Program-made: the position numbers and the translations under genes | Notes under the pieces: model-generated | The model's input: only the letters and a program-made list of their open reading frames with translations | The model's database searches: none | What the model was told of the DNA's origin: nothing | Source of the DNA: Oxalobacteraceae bacterium | GTDB lineage: Bacteria > Pseudomonadota > Gammaproteobacteria > Burkholderiales > Burkholderiaceae_D | Assembly (NCBI GenBank): GCA_003537575.1 | Contig: DPRS01000069.1 | Location: forward strand, 32,116 to 96,115 | Direction: 5' to 3' | DNA: 64,000 nt | Shown: positions 57,561-64,000 of the stretch, piece after piece | Position numbering within the stretch: the first letter of the stretch is position 1 | Layout: each line of letters opens with the position of its first letter

Positions 57561-58817
57561 TCACTTCCGGCGCTGCATGACGGCGGCAAAGAAGCCGTCC
57601 GTCTGGTGCCTTTGCGGCATCAATTGCAGGTAGTCCTGCATCTCCAGGGCGATCTTTTGCTCGGCCAGCACCTCGCGCATCGGCACCAGGGCAAAGTCTT
57701 CATGGGTCGCCAGGAACTGTTCGACAATGGTCTGGTTTTCCTCGTCCAGCAGGCTGCAGGTGGCATACACCAGACGTCCTCCGGCCTTCACCAGGCGCGC
57801 AGCGCCGGACAGGATCGACGCCTGCTTGGCATTCAGTTCGGCCACCGATTCCGGCGTCTGGCGCCACTTCATGTCCGGATTGCGGCGTAGGGTGCCCAGG
57901 CCGCTGCAGGGCGCGTCGACCAGCACGCGGTCGATCTTGCCGGCCAGGCGCTTGACCTTGGCATCGTTTTCATGAGCGATAAGAACCGGATGGACGTTGG
58001 ACAGGCCGCTGCGCGCCAGGCGCGGCTTGAGCTTGGCCAAGCGCTTGTCGGAGACATCGAAGGCGTACAGGCGGCCGGTGTTGCGCATGGACGCGCCCAG
58101 CGCCAGCGTCTTGCCGCCGGCGCCGGCGCAGAAATCGACCACCATCTCGCCGCGCTTGGCACCGAGGATTTGCGCCAGCAGCTGGCTGCCCTCATCCTGC
58201 ACTTCGATGGCGCCGCTCTTGAACAGCGGCAGATTCTGCAGCGCCGGCTTTTTCATGATGCGGATGCCCAACGGCGCATACGGCGTCGGCTCGGCGACGA
58301 TCGGCGCCGCGGCCAGTTCGCGCACTACATCGTCGCGCGAGGCTTTCAGGGCATTCACGCGCAAATCCAGCGGCGCCGGCCGGTTCAGGGCATCGGCCAG
58401 CTCCAGCAGACCAGCCTCGCCTTCACGCGCCAGCAGCTTGTCGAACAACCACGGCGGCAGGTTGGCGCGCAAGGCCAGCGGCAGGCTGGCGCGATCGATC
58501 TGCAGCACGCGCGTCAGCCATTCCGACTCTTCCGGCGCCAGGCCGCCCAGCGCATCGATGCCGACCGTATCGGCCAGGCCCAGCAGGCTCAGGCGGCGCA
58601 TCGCCGGGCCGCTACCGGACGCGACGAAATTGGTATAGACCAGCTTGTTGCGCAAAATCGCGTACACGGCTTCGGCAATCACGCCGCGCTCGCGCGAGCC
58701 GAGCTTGGGATGATCGCGGAAATAGCGCGACAGGGTGACATCGGCCGGACCGGCAAAGCGCAGCACTTCGCGCAAGACTTCGTCGGTGTGGCCAATGATT
58801 GCGGGAGGCAATCTCAT
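57561..58817 (-). CDS. RsmB/NOP-family RNA (cytosine-C5)-methyltransferase
   Basis: The 418-residue protein has an N-terminal helical NusB-like part (LSRYFRDHPKLGSRERGVIA) and a C-terminal SAM-dependent RNA m5C methyltransferase domain. SAM motif I is VVDFCAGAGGKTLALGASM, and the two characteristic cysteines are in DAPCSGLGTLRRNPD and YATCSLLDEENQ (nucleophile). The fold is that of RsmB, but the N-terminal domain is shorter and the gene is not next to fmt, so another rRNA or tRNA target is possible. It lies between purN and the MscS gene on one strand. Confidence 0.9.
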   Translation of the reverse strand: MRLPPAIIGHTDEVLREVLRFAGPADVTLSRYFRDHPKLGSRERGVIAEAVYAILRNKLVYTNFVASGSGPAMRRLSLLGLADTVGIDALGGLAPEESEWLTRVLQIDRASLPLALRANLPPWLFDKLLAREGEAGLLELADALNRPAPLDLRVNALKASRDDVVRELAAAPIVAEPTPYAPLGIRIMKKPALQNLPLFKSGAIEVQDEGSQLLAQILGAKRGEMVVDFCAGAGGKTLALGASMRNTGRLYAFDVSDKRLAKLKPRLARSGLSNVHPVLIAHENDAKVKRLAGKIDRVLVDAPCSGLGTLRRNPDMKWRQTPESVAELNAKQASILSGAARLVKAGGRLVYATCSLLDEENQTIVEQFLATHEDFALVPMREVLAEQKIALEMQDYLQLMPQRHQTDGFFAAVMQRRK

Positions 58818-58879
58818 GAAAAGTCCTTTTTGAATGACAGTTTGACGCGGGAGCTATCGCAGCTCTTGCACCGCTTGAC

Positions 58880-59491
58880 TCAAGCCTGGGAGGCTAACTG
58901 GACGCGACCGTCCTCGATCTTCAGCCGTCCTTCGGCAAACCAGCGCACGGCGCGCGGGTAGATGACATGCTCCTGCTCCAGGACCCGCTCGGCCAGCGAA
59001 TGTTCCGTGTCGTCCGGCAGCACCGGCACGGCGGCCTGTGCCACGATCGGGCCATGGTCGAGGTCGGCGGTGACGAAGTGCACGGTCGCGCCATGCACCT
59101 TGACGCCGAAGCTCAGGGCTTGCTGGTGCGTCGCTAGGCCCGGAAAACTCGGCAGCAGCGAGGGGTGGATGTTCATCAGGCGGCCAGCGTAATGCTCGAC
59201 AAATGGCGCCGTCAGGATGCGCATGAAACCGGCCAGCACCACCAGATCCGGCGCATAACGGTCGATTTCCGCCTGCAGGGCGGCATCGAAGGCGGCACGC
59301 TCGGGATAATCCTTGCTGACCACGACGGCAGTCGGGATGCCGGCAGCGGCGGCATAGTCGAGGCCCGCCGCATCTGCACGGTTACTGATGACAGCAGCAA
59401 TCTTGACTGGCCATTTTTCCGCTTGCGCCGTTTCGACAATGGCTTGCATGTTGCTGCCACGTCCGGAAATCAGGATGACGATGTTTTTCAT
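58880..59491 (-). CDS. purN: Phosphoribosylglycinamide formyltransferase
   Basis: PurN transfers the formyl group from 10-formyl-THF to GAR in de novo purine synthesis. The 203-residue product has ILISGRGSNMQAIVE, the catalytic Asn/His segment MNIHPSLLPSFPGLATHQQA and HFVTADLDHGPIVAQAAVPV with the active Asp. ATG 59491 (MKNIVILISGRGSN) matches the usual start; an ATG three codons earlier is also possible. The methyltransferase gene follows 62 nt downstream. Confidence 0.95.
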   Translation of the reverse strand: MKNIVILISGRGSNMQAIVETAQAEKWPVKIAAVISNRADAAGLDYAAAAGIPTAVVVSKDYPERAAFDAALQAEIDRYAPDLVVLAGFMRILTAPFVEHYAGRLMNIHPSLLPSFPGLATHQQALSFGVKVHGATVHFVTADLDHGPIVAQAAVPVLPDDTEHSLAERVLEQEHVIYPRAVRWFAEGRLKIEDGRVQLASQA

Positions 59492-59615
59492 GGCCGGCAT
59501 TGTACCGTACAGCAGCCCTTGCCCGGCAGGAAGCCTTCGTCAGGAATCCGCTCTAATGAAACAAGCCGGGCAAGCCTGGCGCTACGCGAATGGTCAATCA
59601 AGCAATAGGCCTGAC

Positions 59616-60071
59616 TTATTGAAAAGAATAAAACACGCGGAAAGGGACTTTTTTGTCCGCCCAGAAGTCTGCGGCATCGCGAAAGACATCCAGCAGCGTT
59701 TCGCGGGCTTCCTTGTCGAATTTGGCGGTATTGGGAAGCTGTTCCAGTACGATCAGAAATCCCGGTTGCTGGCCTGCCTTGAAAGGCAAATCGGTCAGGC
59801 AATCCTCCAGCGCATCGAAATTCTTGCCAAAATGCCTGGGAAAATGAAAGGCATGAGCGATGACCGACAAGACCTGTTGCTTGGTGCTCGCATCAGCACA
59901 GTAAGCATACAGAAAATGCTGCCCCAGGCGCATCGCTTCCTGCTGCAAATCGGTCACCCGAAAGGCGCGGATCGACTGCACCACGTTGGGCGAAACGCTC
60001 ATGAGCAAATTCACGCGCTCCCCGCCCAAATCATTATTCTCTGATACGCTTGAAACTGACATAGTGGTCAT
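59616..60071 (-). CDS. Barstar-family ribonuclease inhibitor
   Basis: The protein (up to 151 residues) carries the barstar fold in its second half. FGKNFDALEDCLTDL is the hallmark helix, whose acidic residues plug the RNase active site, followed by FLIVLEQLPN and VFRDAADFW. It has no signal peptide, so it stays cytosolic, as expected for protection against a secreted RNase before export. Starts at 60071, 60062 and 60002 (MSVSPNVVQSIRAF, without overlap) are all possible; none has a good Shine-Dalgarno. It follows the RNase gene directly, overlapping it by up to 38 nt. Confidence 0.88.
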   Translation of the reverse strand: MTTMSVSSVSENNDLGGERVNLLMSVSPNVVQSIRAFRVTDLQQEAMRLGQHFLYAYCADASTKQQVLSVIAHAFHFPRHFGKNFDALEDCLTDLPFKAGQQPGFLIVLEQLPNTAKFDKEARETLLDVFRDAADFWADKKVPFRVFYSFQ

Positions 60072-60417
60072 CGGTATAAAAATATTCCTGTTTTTGCTGC
60101 GGCATTCCGCCAGAAATGATGCGCCTGGCGCCGCGATGGCGCACGCCAGGTGTTTTTACCGTGTATTCGTGATAATACCCGCGCTTTTCCTTCGGCAAAA
60201 TCCCTTCATAATTCTTGAAGACCACGCCATCCCTGGCATAAGGAAAAGGACCGCCTCGCTTGATCAATACCAGCGTTTCGCGCGCCTCGACCGGCAAGTC
60301 GCGTGCGGCGATCATTCCCAGGGAAGTAGGTCCCTTGGCCCATACGCTTAAGGAAAGAAACAGGGCAATGAAAGCAAAAACAATGCTTTTTGCAAAATTC
60401 ATGGCCGTAAATTTCAT
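60034..60417 (-). CDS. Secreted guanyl-specific ribonuclease (barnase/N1/T1 family)
   Basis: The 127-residue product has a signal peptide (MNFAKSIVFAFIALFLSLSV, cleaved after VWA) and a microbial RNase domain. Catalytic residues of the barnase type are all visible: Glu in YYHEYTVKTPG, Arg in RGARRIISGG and His in YTDDHYVSF. The family cleaves RNA 3' of guanosine. Starts at 60444 (GTG), 60417 and 60402 are possible; 60417 is listed because it is an ATG giving a complete signal peptide. It is paired with a barstar-like inhibitor gene immediately downstream. Confidence 0.88.
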   Translation of the reverse strand: MKFTAMNFAKSIVFAFIALFLSLSVWAKGPTSLGMIAARDLPVEARETLVLIKRGGPFPYARDGVVFKNYEGILPKEKRGYYHEYTVKTPGVRHRGARRIISGGMPQQKQEYFYTDDHYVSFKRIRE

Positions 60418-60742
60418 AATGGCAATACTATGTTTCTTAAGCACGAATTAGATTTAAGTGCTGTAGCGTAACTTGTTGCTGAAAATGAATCAACTAATTC
60501 CCGTTTCTACAACACCATTTCTGCCTAGCTCCAGGACTGCAAGGAACACCAAAACGAATAATCAGGAACAGGCGCATCAGAAGGAAACGCGACGTTCCAC
60601 TGCGCCAGTTTTCCTTGCTGCTCCACTCATGCCCAGACGGCAGATACATTTTGTTTCAAAAATTACCGACATTTGGCTGAATGGCTTTGGCGTTAACCAG
60701 TAAATTGGCGTTTAATATCAGCACGTAATCAAGGAAACCGCC
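60418..60742. other. Gene-poor spacer (325 nt)
   Basis: This AT-richer stretch between the divergent RNase and Pro/Tyr-repeat genes shows no convincing coding sequence. A 76-codon frame at 60473-60703 has no ATG near its start, no ribosome binding site and no recognisable product. It should hold both promoters, which I cannot place. AAGGA lies just upstream of the ATG at 60743. Confidence 0.6.
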
Positions 60743-61117
60743 ATGAAATCCGCCCTTTTTTCCACTACCTTTGCCGCCGTTGCGCTTGCCTTGCTCGCTA
60801 GCGCGCCTGTCGCCCATGCGGGCGACCGCTCAGGCGTCAACTGGTCGGTCAGTGTCGGTTCGGGGCCGGCAGTCGTGTATGCGCCGCCGCCCATCTATGC
60901 CTACCCCCAACCGGTTTATGTGCAACCACAGCCGGTTTATGTGCAGCCGCAACCAGTGTACGTGCAGCCGGCGCCGGTAGTCGTGTACGGCGCGCCCGGC
61001 TATGTCGCCTACGGCCAGCCGTACTATGTCGAGAAGCGCCATCGTCACCACCACAACCGCGACTACAATGGCGGCAATTTCCGCCAGGGTAACGGCTATT
61101 ACCGCGGCCGCGATTAA
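60743..61117 (+). CDS. Secreted Pro/Tyr/Gln-repeat protein with His-rich, Tyr/Gly-rich tail
   Basis: The 124-residue product has a signal peptide (MKSALFSTTFAAVALALLAS, cleaved after AHAG-type site near residue 27). A short beta-like segment is followed by three tandem PVYVQPQ repeats (about 57-77) and a cationic tail with RHRHHHNR and Gly/Tyr/Asn-rich ends. The layout resembles small envelope proteins of unknown function in beta- and gammaproteobacteria. The repeats could form a polyproline-like rod; the His cluster could bind metal. AAGGA precedes the ATG. No firm family assignment. Confidence 0.78.
   Translation: MKSALFSTTFAAVALALLASAPVAHAGDRSGVNWSVSVGSGPAVVYAPPPIYAYPQPVYVQPQPVYVQPQPVYVQPAPVVVYGAPGYVAYGQPYYVEKRHRHHHNRDYNGGNFRQGNGYYRGRD
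60911..60973 (+). repeat. Three tandem 21-nt coding repeats
   Basis: Units at 60911-60931, 60932-60952 and 60953-60973 each begin CCGGTTTATGTGCA or a close variant and encode PVYVQPQ. The first two differ little; the third has diverged. Copy number could vary between strains. Confidence 0.85.
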
Positions 61118-61132
61118 TCCACTTCCCTCCTC

Positions 61133-62374
61133 CTACTCCGCCCCGGCCGACATTTGCTCGACCACCGACGGCGCCGCCGCTGTGCGCCTGCTGACGCGGC
61201 GGTCGGCGCCGAAAAATGCCAGGACGTCGTCGCGCCGCTCCTGAGCATCCTTCCGGCCCAGCCTGATCAGTTCGCTCGTGTAGCTTGCTTCAAACAGCAG
61301 ATAGGATGCCAGGGCCGCACCGCGGACTTCCGTGGCGCCGATGCCGCGCAACAGCGTCCGGATCGGCAGCGGCAAACTGCAGACGTGACGGCTGGCGATG
61401 CTGTCGAGCCGTTCCGATGGCGCGATGATCAGCATGTCGACCGGCCTTAACGAGGTCTTCCTGCGCTGCTCCTCGGTCAAGAGTGATAGCGTGTTGTTGA
61501 TGCGGTTGAGGCGTTCGATATCCACTGCCAGGCTATCCAGGAAAATGCTGGAGAGGGCATGGCCGGCAATCTGTGCCAGGCTTGGATAGGTCGACGTAGC
61601 CTGGGTCTGCGGCGCCGGCTCGACCAGGCGGCCAGCGCCGATCACCAGCACCTTGTCCGCTCCCAGGTGGATCGCCGGAGAAATCGGCGCGAGCTGGCGC
61701 ATCGAACCGTCGCCGAAGTATTCGCGCTGGCCATTGCAGTAAATCGGCGTAGCCGGAAAAATCAGGGGAATGGCCGAGGACGCCAGCAAGTGCTCGACGC
61801 CGATTTGCGTCTGCATCGCAATGCGCTGGCTGCGCTTCCAGGGCTCGATCTCGGCTGCGCTCTGGTAAAAGGTAAGGTGATGGCCGGCGGTATAGGACGA
61901 AGCCGTCACCGCCAGGGCCCGCAAGTCGCCGCTGGCAAGGACGGCATCCAGTCGCGGCAGATCCAGCATGCGGTGCAGCAGGCTGACCAGCGGCGTATTG
62001 TTGAGCAGCGACATGGGAGGATTGGCGCGCCATGCCCGCAGAAGCCAGCCGAAAGACATCAGCGAGAGCCAGCGCGCGCCGGAGCGCAGCACCCCGAGCG
62101 AATCGGCGCGGTAAACCTGGCCGACCTCGAAATGTTCCCACACTTCCGTGAGCTTGCCGACGCCTTCGGCGAAATCGTCGGCGCGACAGGCCAGTGCGAC
62201 CGCATTGATGGCGCCAGCCGAGGTGCCGCAGATGATGTCGAAGGGCGAGCTTTGCGCCGTGCATCCGGCTTCGCACAGAATTTCCCGGATGGCCTGCAGT
62301 ACGCCCACCTGGTAAGCGGCGCGCGCGCCGCCGCCGCTCAATATCAGACCGATTGTCTTTTGTTCTCCTGCCAT
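61133..62374 (-). CDS. Patatin-like phospholipase family protein
   Basis: The 413-residue product has a patatin core: oxyanion loop SGGGARAAYQVGVLQAI near the N-terminus, nucleophile elbow CGTSAGAINAVALA (GxSxG), and the catalytic Asp in YFGDGSMRQLAP. Patatins hydrolyse acyl esters of lipids. The region after the core (about 290-413) is helical and family-specific. The ATG at 62374 is the likely start because the motif then lies about 10 residues in; the frame is open to 62458. No signal peptide is visible, so it is probably cytosolic or membrane-peripheral. Confidence 0.9.
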   Translation of the reverse strand: MAGEQKTIGLILSGGGARAAYQVGVLQAIREILCEAGCTAQSSPFDIICGTSAGAINAVALACRADDFAEGVGKLTEVWEHFEVGQVYRADSLGVLRSGARWLSLMSFGWLLRAWRANPPMSLLNNTPLVSLLHRMLDLPRLDAVLASGDLRALAVTASSYTAGHHLTFYQSAAEIEPWKRSQRIAMQTQIGVEHLLASSAIPLIFPATPIYCNGQREYFGDGSMRQLAPISPAIHLGADKVLVIGAGRLVEPAPQTQATSTYPSLAQIAGHALSSIFLDSLAVDIERLNRINNTLSLLTEEQRRKTSLRPVDMLIIAPSERLDSIASRHVCSLPLPIRTLLRGIGATEVRGAALASYLLFEASYTSELIRLGRKDAQERRDDVLAFFGADRRVSRRTAAAPSVVEQMSAGAE

Positions 62375-62510
62375 GCCGACAGGGTAGCAAAGCCACGGCA
62401 CCTTGTGGGGATTCGCGGCGCCGTTGATGCGCAAATCATACGCTGCGACGGCGCCCATCGAACTCGCACAAGACAGCTCTCCGCTGTCCTGTACGAAGTT
62501 GGCGCGCGCT

Positions 62511-64000
62511 TCAGGCCACCGCCGGCAGCAGCGGCACGATCAGGAGCGCGACGATGTTGATGATCTTGATGAGCGGGTTGACCGCCGGGCCGGCCGTATC
62601 CTTGTAGGGATCGCCGACGGTGTCGCCGGTGACCGCCGCCTTATGCGCCTCGGAACCCTTGCCGCCATGGTGGCCATCCTCGATGTATTTCTTGGCATTG
62701 TCCCAGGCACCGCCGCCGGTGCACATCGAGATCGCCACGAACAGGCCGGTGACGATGGTGCCCATCAGCAGGCCGCCGAGCGCCACCGGTCCGAGCACCA
62801 GACCGACCACGATCGGCACCACCACCGGCAACAGCGACGGCACCACCATTTCCTTGATCGCCGCGGTGGTCAGCATGTCCACTGCCTTGCCGTATTCGGG
62901 CTTGGCGGTGCCTTCCATGATGCCCTTGATGTCGCGGAACTGGCGCCGCACCTCTTCCACCACCGAGCCGGCGGCGCGGCCCACCGCTTCCATCGCCATG
63001 GCGCCGAACAGGTAGGGAATCAGGCCGCCGATAAAGAGTCCGATGATCACCATGTGGTCCGACAGGTCGAAGCGCAGGCTGATGTTGCGCGCTTCCAGCG
63101 CATGGGTATAGTCGGCGAACAGCACCAGCGCCGCCAGCCCGGCCGAGCCGATGGCATAGCCCTTGGTGACAGCCTTGGTAGTGTTGCCGACGGCGTCGAG
63201 CGGATCGGTGATGGCGCGCACGCTGTCGGGCAGCTCGGCCATCTCGGCAATGCCGCCGGCATTGTCGGTAATCGGGCCGTAAGCATCCAGCGCGACGATG
63301 ATGCCGGCCATGGAAAGCATCGAGGTGGCGGCGATGGCGATGCCGTACAGGCCGCCCAGGCCATAGGAAACCCAGATCGCTGCGCAGACGAACAGCACCG
63401 GCCAGGCGGTGGATTTCATCGATACGCCCAGCCCGGCGATGATGTTGGTGCCGTGGCCCGTGGTCGAAGCCTGCGCAATATGCTGTACCGGCTTGAAGTT
63501 GGTGCCGGTGTAGTACTCGGTGACCCACACCATCATGGCGGTCAGCGCCAGGCCGACCACGCAGGAGCCGAACATGGCGAAGGCACCGATGCTCTGGCCG
63601 CCGGCCACCTGCACCGGCTGCGGGAACAACCAGTCGGTGACGAAATAGAAGGCGATCAGCGAGATCACGCCGGCGACGATCAGGCCGCGGTACAGCGCCG
63701 GCATGACGTTTTTCATGCCGGGCGAAGCCTTGACGAAGCTGCAGCCGATGATGGAGGCGATAATCGATACCCCGCCCAGCACCAGCGGATACAGCACGGC
63801 ATTGAGCGGCGCGCCGGTGACCATCAGCGCGCCCAGGGTCATGGTGGCGATCAAGGTCACCGCGTAAGTCTCGAACAGGTCGGCCGCCATGCCGGCGCAG
63901 TCGCCGACATTGTCGCCGACGTTATCGGCGATTACCGCCGGGTTGCGCGGGTCGTCTTCGGGAATGCCGGCTTCCACCTTGCCGACCAGATCGGCGCCGA
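62511..64000 (-). CDS. hppA: Membrane-bound pyrophosphatase, H+-translocating (5' end outside window)
   Basis: The frame is open through the right edge, so the N-terminal part lies beyond the window; about 496 codons are visible. The integral membrane enzyme couples pyrophosphate hydrolysis to ion pumping. Motifs include [14 protein letters not shown] and [19 protein letters not shown] (acidic catalytic motif) and, near the C-terminus, [20 protein letters not shown]. The segment [15 protein letters not shown] has Lys at the position that separates K+-independent (Lys) from K+-dependent (Ala) enzymes, so a K+-independent proton pump is expected. Confidence 0.95.
   Translation of the reverse strand, partial: GADLVGKVEAGIPEDDPRNPAVIADNVGDNVGDCAGMAADLFETYAVTLIATMTLGALMVTGAPLNAVLYPLVLGGVSIIASIIGCSFVKASPGMKNVMPALYRGLIVAGVISLIAFYFVTDWLFPQPVQVAGGQSIGAFAMFGSCVVGLALTAMMVWVTEYYTGTNFKPVQHIAQASTTGHGTNIIAGLGVSMKSTAWPVLFVCAAIWVSYGLGGLYGIAIAATSMLSMAGIIVALDAYGPITDNAGGIAEMAELPDSVRAITDPLDAVGNTTKAVTKGYAIGSAGLAALVLFADYTHALEARNISLRFDLSDHMVIIGLFIGGLIPYLFGAMAMEAVGRAAGSVVEEVRRQFRDIKGIMEGTAKPEYGKAVDMLTTAAIKEMVVPSLLPVVVPIVVGLVLGPVALGGLLMGTIVTGLFVAISMCTGGGAWDNAKKYIEDGHHGGKGSEAHKAAVTGDTVGDPYKDTAGPAVNPLIKIINIVALLIVPLLPAVA

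Noticed and set aside
60473..60703. 76-codon plus-strand frame in the RNase upstream spacer
   Set aside because: It begins at a non-ATG codon, has no ribosome binding site and shows no recognisable sequence pattern.

Overview
The window is an ordinary chromosomal segment of a high-GC Gram-negative bacterium, most likely a betaproteobacterium of the Burkholderiales and probably Oxalobacteraceae-like (Herbaspirillum, Noviherbaspirillum or Herminiimonas relatives). The evidence is protein-level resemblance, the clpS-clpA / cold-shock / icd neighbourhood, the yhdP-nitrilase-tldD string, short-chain PEP-CTERM proteins, a branched-chain amino acid ABC operon and a K+-independent-type membrane pyrophosphatase. 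The genus is an inference, not a measurement. Both window edges cut a gene: a DUF2269 membrane protein on the left and hppA on the right, both on the minus strand.

Layout. 0-8 kb: a DUF2269 protein and an SDR/DoxX fusion, a GbsR-type regulator, argF-argG-ppnP (arginine synthesis, nucleoside phosphorolysis), murB, then yajQ with two small genes, one a retropepsin-like aspartic protease. 8-19 kb: aroG, a cluster of palindromic repeats, tldD, a nitrilase-family amidase, the giant AsmA-like yhdP, and divergent glnE. 19-31 kb: gap-tkt (central carbon), rsmE, then a long + strand run ribF-ileS-lspA-coaBC-dut-M48-like lipoprotein. 31-43 kb: clpS-clpA, a cold-shock gene with a long leader, icd, rluE, a DUF192 protein, rpsT, murJ, a SirB1-type protein, uup and a periplasmic catalase-related protein. 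43-46 kb is the most accessory-looking stretch: tRNA-Arg(CCT), a PEP-CTERM protein behind a near-consensus sigma-54 promoter, an orphan lipoprotein, an orphan secreted protein and a 28-residue membrane micro-ORF. 46-53 kb: an FAH-family hydrolase, livHMGF without a binding protein, ispH, an FKBP isomerase and radC. 53-64 kb: rpmB-rpmG split by a palindromic repeat, a second sigma-54-linked PEP-CTERM gene, a fatty-acid desaturase, MscS, an rRNA methyltransferase, purN, a secreted RNase/barstar pair, a proline/tyrosine-rich repeat protein, a patatin and hppA.

Most genes are housekeeping and well behaved: many rho-independent terminators separate convergent units, and several operons show ATGA stop/start overlaps. 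I found no clear new multi-gene system, CRISPR array, prophage or insertion sequence. The observations most worth following are: (1) two nearly identical 36-nt palindromes 44 kb apart in opposite orientation, one between rpmB and rpmG; (2) two PEP-CTERM genes that share a sigma-54 promoter architecture; (3) an M48-like lipoprotein whose zinc motif reads REMAH instead of HExxH; (4) a secreted guanyl-specific RNase with its barstar-like inhibitor overlapping it.
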